Shown piece by piece: positions 16,710-24,490 of a DNA stretch of 41,143 nucleotides (within the stretch, counting starts at the first letter, position 1; each line of letters starts with the position of its first letter). The DNA lies in NCBI GenBank assembly GCA_035529435.1, contig DATKWS010000094.1:1-41143 (forward strand). The letters run 5' to 3'. The stretch comes from DATKWS01 sp035529435. GTDB taxonomy: Bacteria > Krumholzibacteriota > Krumholzibacteriia > Krumholzibacteriales > Krumholzibacteriaceae. The notes under the pieces are model-generated. The model saw nothing but the letters and a program-made list of their open reading frames with translations. It did not search any database and was not told the DNA's origin. Both the position numbers and the translations under genes were made by a program.

Positions 16710-17761
16710 TCAAGAATCTGCTGGAGAAACCCGCCCGATGGCTCACCGATGATGGCGAGGAGAACGAGATGGTCCTCTCGTGCCGCGTCAGGTTGGCGAG
16801 GAACCTCGACAAGCGGCCCTTTACGCACACGGCGCAACCGAAATTCCTCAGTGAGATCAGGGACGAGATCAGGAGCGCACTCGCGGGGACCGACTCGATG
16901 AAGGGTGCGATTTATGTCGATATGGACGATACGCCGGAGTCCGACAGGATGGTTCTCGCGGAGCGGCGGCTTATCTCGTATGAACTGGTCAAGAACTTCA
17001 AGAGCCGGGCGCTCGTGGTCGAGCCGGGGGAAAAGATGAGCGTAATGGTGAACGAGGAGGACCACCTGCGGCTCCAGTCGGTCGAGCCGGGTCTCTCGAT
17101 GCAGCATGCGTACGAGCGGGTCGATCGGCTGGACGACGAGTTGGACGGGCGGCTCAATTTTGCATTCTCCGAGAAGGTGGGCTACCTTACCGCCTGCACG
17201 ACGAATGTCGGCACGGGCCTGCGCGTTTCGGCGATGGTGCACCTGCCCGGCCTCGTCCACAAGAAGGATATCCAGCAGATCATCGACGGTCTCAGGCACG
17301 TCCGCCTTACCGTGCGGGGAACGTATGGCGAGGGGAGCGATTTCATGGGAAATTTCTTCCAGATCTCCAATACCATCACCCTGGGGCTCTCCGAGGTGGA
17401 TACCGTCAAGAATCTCGAGGCGCACGTGCGCAAGGTCTTGGAATTTGAGAAGAAAGCGCGAAACGTGCTTCTCGATAAGGCACGGAGTTTGCTGGAAGAC
17501 AAGATCTGGAGGGCCTACGGCATCTTGAAGACCGCGAGGCTGCTAACTACAAAGGAAGCAATGGGTTTGATTTCAGCCGTTCGCTTGGGGGTCGGTCTCG
17601 GTATCATTACGGACGTCAAATTGCCAGATCTCAACGAGATGCTGATCATGATTCAACCGATGCATCTCCAACGCCTGTACAGCCGTTCCATGGCCCCCGA
17701 GGAGCGCGATAGGGCGCGTGCCGATTACATGCGTGCCAAGCTGGGCGCCGGCGACGCGTAG
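16700..17761 (+). CDS. mcsB: Protein arginine kinase McsB
   Basis: The 353-residue enzyme phosphorylates arginine residues, marking proteins for ClpC-ClpP. Its phosphagen-kinase fold is visible: MVLSCRVRLARNL near residue 25 (ATP-phosphate arginines), the catalytic-loop segment TACTTNVGTGLRVSAMVHLP with the conserved cysteine, and RGTYGEGSDFMGNFFQISN followed by ITLGLSE. The C-terminal dimerisation and phospho-arginine pocket region extends to the end. The start is the ATG at 16700, just before the mcsA stop; the frame is open further upstream, but that part reads as an out-of-frame shadow of mcsA. Bases 17521-17640 are less GC-rich than the rest of the gene. Confidence 0.95.
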   Translation: MSVIKNLLEKPARWLTDDGEENEMVLSCRVRLARNLDKRPFTHTAQPKFLSEIRDEIRSALAGTDSMKGAIYVDMDDTPESDRMVLAERRLISYELVKNFKSRALVVEPGEKMSVMVNEEDHLRLQSVEPGLSMQHAYERVDRLDDELDGRLNFAFSEKVGYLTACTTNVGTGLRVSAMVHLPGLVHKKDIQQIIDGLRHVRLTVRGTYGEGSDFMGNFFQISNTITLGLSEVDTVKNLEAHVRKVLEFEKKARNVLLDKARSLLEDKIWRAYGILKTARLLTTKEAMGLISAVRLGVGLGIITDVKLPDLNEMLIMIQPMHLQRLYSRSMAPEERDRARADYMRAKLGAGDA

Positions 17762-17796
17762 CGCGGAGGGCGCAAAGAAAGGACACTGATAGACGT

Positions 17797-20244
17797 ATGA
17801 ACGACAAGTTCACAGAACGGGTGCGAAAGGTCATCTATCTCGCGCGCGACGAGGCGAACAGGCTTCAGCACGACTACATCGGTACGGAGCATCTCCTCCT
17901 TGGCATCGTGCGCGAGGGGGAGGGCATCGCCGCGAGGGTTCTCCAGAAGCTCGATCTCGATCTCGACCAGATACAGCAGGCGATCGAGGGGCTGGTGAAG
18001 CCTTCGGGTGGTACACTCACTCTCGGTGAGATTCCCCTCACGCCGCGCGCGAAGCGCGTCCTGGAGCTCTCGGTCGAGGAGGCGCGGCTCCTCGGGCACA
18101 ACTATGTCGGTACCGAGCACCTGCTCCTCGGATTGATACGCGAGGGGGAGGGGGTGGCGGCACGCGTCCTACTCGAACTCGGCGTCGACCGCAAGCGGGT
18201 CCGCGAGGAGATCATGAAGATCCTGCATCAGGGTGGTGGCGGTATCGGCGCCCGGAAGGTCCAGCGGGAGAAGAGTGAGACACCGACACTCGACCAGTTC
18301 GGGCGTGATCTTACGCAACACGCGCAGGATAACAAGCTCGACCCGATCATCGGGAGGGATCGCGAGATCGGCCGGGTCATCCAGATTCTCTGCCGGCGCA
18401 AGAAGAACAATCCCGTGCTTATCGGCGAGCCGGGAGTCGGCAAAACGGCGATCGTGGAGGGTCTCGCGCAGCGGATCGTCGAGAGCAAAGTGCCCGAGCT
18501 GTTGCGCGACCGGAGAATTACAACGCTTGATCTTGCATCTATCGTTGCTGGAACAAAATACAGAGGACAGTTCGAGGAACGTCTAAAGACTATTATCAAT
18601 GAAATCAGCGAAAACGAGCATATCATCATCTTCATCGACGAGGTGCACACGATCGTCGGCGCGGGCGGCGCCGAGGGCGCGATCGATGCGTCCAACATGC
18701 TGAAACCGGCGCTGGCACGGGGTGAAATCCAGTGTATCGGTGCTACGACCCTCGACGAATACCGGAAGCACATCGAGAAGGATGGTGCGCTGGAAAGGCG
18801 TTTCCAGCCGATCATCATCAGCCCGCCGACGGAAGAGGAGACGATACGTATCATCATGGGGCTTCGCGACAAGTACGAGGCCCATCACCGCACGAAGTTC
18901 ACCGATGAGGCGGTGCGGCAGGCCGTGCACCTGTCACAGCGCTACATACAGGGACGGTTTCTGCCCGACAAGGCGATCGATGTCATCGATGAGGCCGGTG
19001 CGCGGGCGCGGCTCTCGATAACGACGGTGCCCGAGGAGCTCCGTGATCTCGAGAAGCATATCGAGGAGGTCTCCAAGGAAAAGGAATCCGCCATCCAGGC
19101 GCAGGAATTCGAAAAGGCGGCCGCGTTCCGCGACCAGGAAAAGGAGCTTCGCAGAAAGCTCAAGGAGATGCACCGTGAATGGAGTGAGTCGCGCGAGGAG
19201 CGCGAGTCGACGGTGAATGACAAGGATATCGCCCGGGTGATCTCCGATATGACCGGGATCCCCGTTTCGGATGTCGAGGAGGAGGAGACGATAAAACTCC
19301 TCAACCTCGAGGGCGAGCTGCGCAAGCGGGTCATCGGCCAGGAGGAGGCCCTCAAGGCAATCGCCACATCGGTACGGCGGAACAGGGCGGGGTTGCGCGA
19401 TCCGCGCCGCCCGATCGGATCGTTCATGTTCTTCGGCCCGACGGGGGTCGGTAAGACGGAGCTCGCGCGGACACTGTCGGCAACCCTGTTCGAGACCGAG
19501 GATGCCCTGATCCAGATCGATATGTCTGAGTACATGGAGAAATTCGCCATTTCGCGTCTCGTCGGTGCGCCACCGGGGTATGTCGGGTACGAGGAGGGGG
19601 GGCAGCTCACCGAGAAGGTGCGGAGAAAGCCGTACTCGGTCGTACTGCTCGATGAGATCGAGAAGGCCCATCCGGATGTGTTCAACCTGCTGCTCCAGAT
19701 TCTCGAGGACGGCTGCCTGACCGATTCATTCGGCCGGCGGGTCGATTTCAAGAATACGGTTTTCATCATGACATCGAACGTGGGGGCCAAGGAGGTCAGG
19801 GGGAAAAAGGGGCTCGGGTTCATCGCGGAGGGAAGCGATACGGGATACCAGCAGATGAAGTCGAAGATACTCGATGCCGCCAAGCAGATATTCAATCCCG
19901 AATTCATCAACCGGCTGGATGAGATCATCGTATTCAGGCAGCTCAACAGGGATGATCTCATGCAGATCATCGATATCCTGCTGCGGGACCTCTACAAGCG
20001 GCTCGGGGCGCAGGGGATCGATTTCGAGATGACCATGGAGGCCAAGGAATTCATTCTCGACAAGGGGTACAATCCCGAACTGGGCGCCAGGCCGCTCAAA
20101 CGGGCCATCCAGCGATACCTGGAGGATCCACTCAGCGAGCGGATGCTGAGCGGCGAGATTTCGCGAAATGATAGTCTCAGGATCGCCGCAGGGCCCGGTG
20201 CCGAGATACTCAGTTTCGAGACGGTCAAGAAGGTACACCACTGA
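17797..20244 (+). CDS. clpC: AAA+ unfoldase ClpC
   Basis: The 815-residue Hsp100 unfoldase feeds substrates to ClpP. The N-domain has two Clp-N repeats (IGTEHLLLGIVREGEG and VGTEHLLLGLIREGEG), which in B. subtilis bind phospho-arginine. The first AAA+ domain has Walker A GEPGVGKT (about residue 210) and Walker B IIFIDEVHT. The coiled-coil M-domain carries a UVR-like helix (QEFEKAAAFRDQEKELRRKL). The second AAA+ domain has GPTGVGKTEL (about 548), VVLLDEIEKAHPDVF, and a loop with KKGLGF that fits the ClpP-docking site. AAAGGA precedes the start, 35 bases after mcsB. Bases 18511-18620 have a lower GC content and different codon choice from the rest. Confidence 0.97.
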   Translation: MNDKFTERVRKVIYLARDEANRLQHDYIGTEHLLLGIVREGEGIAARVLQKLDLDLDQIQQAIEGLVKPSGGTLTLGEIPLTPRAKRVLELSVEEARLLGHNYVGTEHLLLGLIREGEGVAARVLLELGVDRKRVREEIMKILHQGGGGIGARKVQREKSETPTLDQFGRDLTQHAQDNKLDPIIGRDREIGRVIQILCRRKKNNPVLIGEPGVGKTAIVEGLAQRIVESKVPELLRDRRITTLDLASIVAGTKYRGQFEERLKTIINEISENEHIIIFIDEVHTIVGAGGAEGAIDASNMLKPALARGEIQCIGATTLDEYRKHIEKDGALERRFQPIIISPPTEEETIRIIMGLRDKYEAHHRTKFTDEAVRQAVHLSQRYIQGRFLPDKAIDVIDEAGARARLSITTVPEELRDLEKHIEEVSKEKESAIQAQEFEKAAAFRDQEKELRRKLKEMHREWSESREERESTVNDKDIARVISDMTGIPVSDVEEEETIKLLNLEGELRKRVIGQEEALKAIATSVRRNRAGLRDPRRPIGSFMFFGPTGVGKTELARTLSATLFETEDALIQIDMSEYMEKFAISRLVGAPPGYVGYEEGGQLTEKVRRKPYSVVLLDEIEKAHPDVFNLLLQILEDGCLTDSFGRRVDFKNTVFIMTSNVGAKEVRGKKGLGFIAEGSDTGYQQMKSKILDAAKQIFNPEFINRLDEIIVFRQLNRDDLMQIIDILLRDLYKRLGAQGIDFEMTMEAKEFILDKGYNPELGARPLKRAIQRYLEDPLSERMLSGEISRNDSLRIAAGPGAEILSFETVKKVHH

Positions 20245-20248
20245 ACAA

Positions 20249-20357
20249 TCGGGAACTATCCCGAACTTCCGCCTGTTTAATAGAAGAGTTGGAAACATGG
20301 TGCGTCGCGGGGCCGGCATCCGGCCCCCCGCCCGCCGCGGAGCGCCGTATGGACGGC
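20249..20357 (+). other. Hairpin-rich spacer between clpC and bamA
   Basis: Three short perfect inverted repeats follow the clpC stop: TCGGGA-ACTA-TCCCGA (20249-20264), GGGGCCGG-CAT-CCGGCCCC (20309-20327) and GCCGT-ATGG-ACGGC (20344-20357). None has a strong U tract after it (the last is followed only by CTTTG), so simple rho-independent termination is doubtful. They may act as RNA stability or attenuation structures, or mark a REP-like element. No gene is visible in this stretch. Confidence 0.55.
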
Positions 20358-20379
20358 CTTTGAGGACAGCCTTTTGTCT

Positions 20380-20409
20380 TTGCAAAAAATGTGACCCCTG
20401 TGCTAGGAT
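20380..20409 (+). promoter_or_regulatory. Probable promoter of the bamA-lpx operon
   Basis: TTGCAA (20380-20385) and an extended -10 TGC-TAGGAT (box 20404-20409) are separated by 18 bases in the spacer before bamA. Neither box is perfect, but the location after the clpC hairpins and 38 bases before the bamA ATG is apt. Transcription would start near 20416. Confidence 0.42.
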
Positions 20410-20447
20410 GTACCGAATTTTAAGACGGGTAAGAGGGTGTTGATGCT

Positions 20448-22700
20448 ATGAAGGTACTCTGCACGGTCATTTGCGCGATACTGTTAGTTGCTTCGGCCGC
20501 CGCCGCGATCGAGATCGGGCGCGTCGATATTCAGGGAAATATATTCGTATCGAATAAAAAGATCCTCTCGATCTTCGGAGTGGGACCGGGCGACGAATAC
20601 CGCGCGGATGCCGTATCGGAAGGGATTAAACGCCTGTTCCACAGCAAGGATTTCGCCGATATCGTCGCGTGGTACCGGGAGGAAAACGGTAAAGCGATCA
20701 TCGTTCTCGATGTCACCGAGTACTTGCGCGTCAAGGATGTCCGGATCACGGGAAACAAGGGAATCAAGGATGAGGATATCCGCGGCAAGATGATCCTCAG
20801 GACGGGCTATTTCGCGCGGCCGTCATTGATCACACAGGACGTGAAGAATATCAAGGATCTCTATGCCGAGAAGGGCTACAACCGTGCAACGGTCGAGGTC
20901 AAACGGGAAGTGATCGAGCAGGAACACCGGGTCGACATCAGCTATGTCATCACCGAGGGAAAGAAGGTGAAGATCCGCAATATAGATTTCATCGGCAACG
21001 GAGCCCTGGAGTCCAAGCAACTGCGCGGGGTGATCGAGAGCAAGGAGGACCGGTGGTGGCGGGGGGGGGATTACAAACCGAGCGTTCTCGAGCAGGATCT
21101 CAAGAACATCAAGGAACTATATGAAAATGAGGGATACCTCGATGCTGCGGTGGAGATCGTCAGGCAGGAGGGAGTGAACGACGGCAAACATGTCGATCTC
21201 TATATCGGTATCGAGGAAGGACCCCGCTACTACGTTGGGGATATCGAATGGCATGGAAACGAGATCATCCGCGACGAGGAGATTGCTTCCCTGATCACCG
21301 CCAAGAGGGGTGATCCCTACTCGCGGGAGAAGATAGAGATCGCACAGCTCGGAGCGATCAACAGTCTCTACTGGGAAAAAGGATACATATGGAGCAGGAT
21401 TCTTCCCCAGCGAACGCAGAGAAGGCAGGTGTTGGATCTCGATCTCGAGATCGTGGAGAACGAGCCGGCAGCCATACGGGAGATCAAATTCAGCGGGAAT
21501 ACAAAGACGTTCGAGAACGTGATCCGCCGGGAATTCAGGATCTACCCCGGTGACACATTCGTACTGGGAGAGGTGCAGCGCAGTCTCCGGGATGTATTTT
21601 TACTGGGATATTTCAACGGACCGCCGCGGATCGACACCGAACCGGTCAACGAGAAGGGTGACATCAACCTGCTGATCGAGGTCGAGGAGAAGCAGACCGG
21701 CAATTTCAAGCTCGGATTCGGATTCTCTCAGCTCTACTCGGTGAGCGGTTTTCTCGGGGTCACGGAGAATAATTTCCTCGGGAGGGGAAAGACCGTATCT
21801 GTTGACTGGGAATTCGGTAAGTACAGGAAAAATATTAACTTACGCTATTCAGAACCCTACCTCCTGGGGACGGAGACCGCCCTGACCGTTTCGGTATTCA
21901 ACTGGATCCAGGACCGGGTGCAGCAACAGTACTACACCGACCGCCGGAAGGGATTCTCGATCCAGCTCAGCCACCCCTTCCCCTGGCTCGATTACACGCG
22001 AATCCTCGGGAGTTACCGGTTCGAGCAGGTCGAGCTGGATAATTTTTCTACGCTCTATCCGGAGTACGGAGCGCTGCGTAATGTCGATTGGCCGCTCAAC
22101 AAGAGCAGCTTGATGCTGAGCCTCACGCGCAACTCGACCGACAGCCCGTTCCATCCGATGCGGGGATCGATCAGCAGCGTCAGCGCGGAGCTCGCCGGCG
22201 GCCCACTCCAGGGGAACGTCGATTTCATCCGCTACTCCGCCGGGATGGCGTGGTTCCGCAACCTGTTCTGGAAATTCACGTTTCACCTGGACATGACGGC
22301 GGGGTTGATTGACGCCATCGGCACTTCCGATGGCGTTCAGGACTTCGAGTTGTTCCGGCTCGGCGGGAACCGGCGGTACGCCCTCAGGGGGTACGATTTC
22401 TACGAGGTCGTCCCCGAGGGGAATGATCCGTACTTCGGCGGCCGGTTCATGGCGACATTCACGCAGGAAATCATCTTTCCCTTCTCCGAGCAGATCTACG
22501 GCCTCGTTTTCTTCGACACGGGCAATACATGGAATTCGTTCGGCGAGGCGAATATCTTCAATCTCAAGCGTGCCGTCGGCCTGGGGGTGCGGATCGAGAT
22601 GCCGGGTCTTGGCAACCTCGGTTTCGATTACGGGTACGGGTACGACAAGGTGGGCGGCCCGGGCTGGGAGCCTCACTTCACATTCGGGACTTTCTTTTAA
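20448..22700 (+). CDS. bamA: Outer membrane protein assembly factor BamA
   Basis: The 750-residue Omp85 protein is the central pore of the Bam complex, folding beta-barrels into the outer membrane. A signal peptide ends near AASAAAAIEIG (residues 1-20). About five POTRA domains follow (roughly 22-90, 91-170, 171-260, 261-340 and 341-415), each opening with strand segments such as IEIGRVDIQGN, KVKIRNIDFIGN and IREIKFSGNTK. The C-terminal Bac_surface_Ag barrel (about 440-750) contains the RLGGNRRYALRGYDF motif, equivalent to the conserved VRGF-type lid-lock loop, and ends in Phe (FGTFF), the usual barrel-targeting residue. AAGAGGGTG precedes the ATG. It heads the lipid A and envelope operon. 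Confidence 0.95.
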   Translation: MKVLCTVICAILLVASAAAAIEIGRVDIQGNIFVSNKKILSIFGVGPGDEYRADAVSEGIKRLFHSKDFADIVAWYREENGKAIIVLDVTEYLRVKDVRITGNKGIKDEDIRGKMILRTGYFARPSLITQDVKNIKDLYAEKGYNRATVEVKREVIEQEHRVDISYVITEGKKVKIRNIDFIGNGALESKQLRGVIESKEDRWWRGGDYKPSVLEQDLKNIKELYENEGYLDAAVEIVRQEGVNDGKHVDLYIGIEEGPRYYVGDIEWHGNEIIRDEEIASLITAKRGDPYSREKIEIAQLGAINSLYWEKGYIWSRILPQRTQRRQVLDLDLEIVENEPAAIREIKFSGNTKTFENVIRREFRIYPGDTFVLGEVQRSLRDVFLLGYFNGPPRIDTEPVNEKGDINLLIEVEEKQTGNFKLGFGFSQLYSVSGFLGVTENNFLGRGKTVSVDWEFGKYRKNINLRYSEPYLLGTETALTVSVFNWIQDRVQQQYYTDRRKGFSIQLSHPFPWLDYTRILGSYRFEQVELDNFSTLYPEYGALRNVDWPLNKSSLMLSLTRNSTDSPFHPMRGSISSVSAELAGGPLQGNVDFIRYSAGMAWFRNLFWKFTFHLDMTAGLIDAIGTSDGVQDFELFRLGGNRRYALRGYDFYEVVPEGNDPYFGGRFMATFTQEIIFPFSEQIYGLVFFDTGNTWNSFGEANIFNLKRAVGLGVRIEMPGLGNLGFDYGYGYDKVGGPGWEPHFTFGTFF

Positions 22701-22714
22701 AAAGAGGTTTCCTG

Positions 22715-22742
22715 TTGCGTGAAAAGTACTATATTGTATAAC
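22715..22742 (+). promoter_or_regulatory. Possible internal promoter before ompH
   Basis: TTGCGT (22715-22720) and TATAAC (22737-22742) lie 16 bases apart in the 69-base gap between bamA and ompH, which is AT-rich compared with the genes. Both boxes are imperfect. It could allow the ompH-lpx genes to be expressed separately from bamA. Confidence 0.38.
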
Positions 22743-22769
22743 GTTCATTGAGACCATGGGAGGTATATC

Positions 22770-23312
22770 ATGAAGAAATGGTCGATTGCGATGTTGCTGG
22801 TATACCTGGCGTCCCTGCTCCCCTACGGTGTAGCGGCGGCCCAGGAGATCAAGTGGGGGTATATCGATACGGTTAAGATCTTTGCCGAATTCAAGGAGAC
22901 GGTCGAGGCCGAGGGGGTCTATTCCAAGGAAGTCGAGGCCTGGAAAAAGAAGGCCGAGGATATGGAACGCGAGATCGCGCAGATGCGTGAGGAGATACAG
23001 AGCCAGAGCCTCATGATGAGCGAGGAGAAACTCAACGAGCGCAAGCTCCTGCTCGACCAGAAATTCAAGGAATACCAGCAGTACATGAGCGACATCTTCG
23101 GCGATGAGGGCGAGGCCGCCCGGCGAAACAGGGAGCTGACCGAGCCGATCGTCGAGAAGATCAACGGCGTCATTGCGAAGCTCGCCGAGGAGGAAGGGTA
23201 CACGATCGTATTCGATGCGGCGCAGGGAAACATCGTATATGCCGCAAAGGAAATGGACCTGACCGACATGGTGCTCGAGCGGCTTCAGCAGCAGATGGAA
23301 TCGGCGCAGTGA
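22770..23312 (+). CDS. OmpH/Skp-family periplasmic chaperone
   Basis: The 180-residue protein has a signal peptide with a basic start MKKW, a hydrophobic core and a likely cleavage after GVAAA (about residue 24). The mature start KWGYIDTVKIFAEF is the first strand typical of OmpH/Skp. A long charged coiled coil follows (about 45-125: VEAWKKKAEDMEREIAQMRE and on), forming the tentacles that hold unfolded outer-membrane proteins. The C-terminus (INGVIAKLAEEEGYTIVFDA) is the second part of the trimer head. GGGAGG lies upstream of the ATG. The order bamA-skp-lpxD is widely conserved and supports the call. Confidence 0.92.
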   Translation: MKKWSIAMLLVYLASLLPYGVAAAQEIKWGYIDTVKIFAEFKETVEAEGVYSKEVEAWKKKAEDMEREIAQMREEIQSQSLMMSEEKLNERKLLLDQKFKEYQQYMSDIFGDEGEAARRNRELTEPIVEKINGVIAKLAEEEGYTIVFDAAQGNIVYAAKEMDLTDMVLERLQQQMESAQ

Positions 23313-23431
23313 AGGGTGTCGGCCGATAGTCGTTTGTTAATATAGTGTTTGCATTTTCACGTCCGGAGGGTTAGTATTTTCTGAAGCCGCCCGGATGTTG
23401 TGTAGTTATTGTTATATATCGGAATCGCGTG

Positions 23432-24490
23432 ATGGCTTCATACTCTCTCGAAGAATTGGCCGGGATAGTCGGCGGCGAGATTATCGGCGACCGCAACATC
23501 ATGATTCGCGGTGTTGCCGGTATCAAGGAGGCGGAGGAGGGGCAGATCACGTTTCTCGCCAATCCCCGTTACGAGCCGTTCCTCAGGGAAACGAAGGCCT
23601 CGGCGATCATCGCGAATCGCGACGGCAACCTCCCCCGCACGATACTCAAGGTTTCGAATCCCTACCTCGCCTTTCTCAAGGTGGTAACGCTCTTTTCCAA
23701 GAGTCCGATGGAGCGGTACCGGCGTGGCGTACATCCGACCGCGATCGTCGATCAATCAGCCGCGGTGGGGCGGGAAACCTCGATCGGCGCGTATGCCGTG
23801 ATCGGTGAGGGAGTCGTGATCGGGGATCGGACGACGATCCTGCCGCACGTCTGTATCTGTAACGATGTCACGATCGGCACGGACTGCTTGTTGTACCCGC
23901 ACGTGACGATACGTGAGCGCTGCACAATCGGTAACGAAGTCATTATTCACGCCGGCGCGGTGATCGGGAGTGACGGATTCGGGTATGCGAAGGACGGGAA
24001 TACCCATCACAAGATTCCGCAGATCGGTATCGTCAGTATCGAGGACAATGTCGAGATCGGGGCCAATACGACGATAGACCGGGCGACGACCGGAGTGACG
24101 CTCGTGAAGAAGGGCTCCAAGATCGACAACCTCGTCCAGATCGCGCACAATGTCGTGGTGGGTGAGGACTCGGTGCTCGCCGCGCAGGTCGGCGTCTCGG
24201 GCAGTACCGAGCTCGGAAAGAACGTCGTGCTTGCGGGACAGGCGGGGCTCGTCGGCCATATCACGATCGGCGACGGCGCCATGGTCGGCGCCCAGGGCGG
24301 CGTGACCAAGTCAATCCCCCCCGCGACGCGTGTGTCTGGATACCCCGCGCGTGAGCATACATTCGCGCGAAAGATCTACGCCGCGACAAAGCGTCTCCCG
24401 GAGCTGATCAAGGAATTTCGCGCGTTGCGGAAGCGGATCGAGGCTCTCGAGAAAGGACAGCGTGGTGGTTCGACAACAGAGGACGATTAA
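23432..24490 (+). CDS. lpxD: UDP-3-O-(3-hydroxyacyl)glucosamine N-acyltransferase LpxD
   Basis: The 352-residue enzyme adds the N-linked hydroxyacyl chain in the third step of lipid A synthesis. The N-terminal uridine-binding domain spans about 1-100 (SYSLEELAGIVGGEI, ITFLANPRY). A left-handed beta-helix of hexapeptide repeats follows (about 105-320), with GSDGFGYAKDGNTHHKIPQI, the segment before the catalytic histidine, and IAHNVVVGEDSVLAAQVG. The C-terminal helix runs from KRLPELIKEF onward. Either the ATG at 23432 or the GTG immediately before it may be used; the ribosome site is weak. It overlaps lpxC-fabZ by 29 bases. Confidence 0.96.
   Translation: MASYSLEELAGIVGGEIIGDRNIMIRGVAGIKEAEEGQITFLANPRYEPFLRETKASAIIANRDGNLPRTILKVSNPYLAFLKVVTLFSKSPMERYRRGVHPTAIVDQSAAVGRETSIGAYAVIGEGVVIGDRTTILPHVCICNDVTIGTDCLLYPHVTIRERCTIGNEVIIHAGAVIGSDGFGYAKDGNTHHKIPQIGIVSIEDNVEIGANTTIDRATTGVTLVKKGSKIDNLVQIAHNVVVGEDSVLAAQVGVSGSTELGKNVVLAGQAGLVGHITIGDGAMVGAQGGVTKSIPPATRVSGYPAREHTFARKIYAATKRLPELIKEFRALRKRIEALEKGQRGGSTTEDD

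Noticed and set aside
16100..17800. A CtsR operator controlling mcsA-mcsB-clpC
   Set aside because: No tandem GGTCAAA-type heptads were seen before mcsA or in the 35-base gap before clpC.
20309..20327. A rho-independent terminator after clpC
   Set aside because: The GC-rich stem is perfect but followed by CC-rich sequence rather than a T run, so it was listed only as a hairpin.
23349..23377. A promoter before lpxD (TTGCAT, 17 bases, TAGTAT)
   Set aside because: Spacing is ideal, but the -35 box matches consensus at only three places and the -10 at four, too weak to list in an AT-richer gap.
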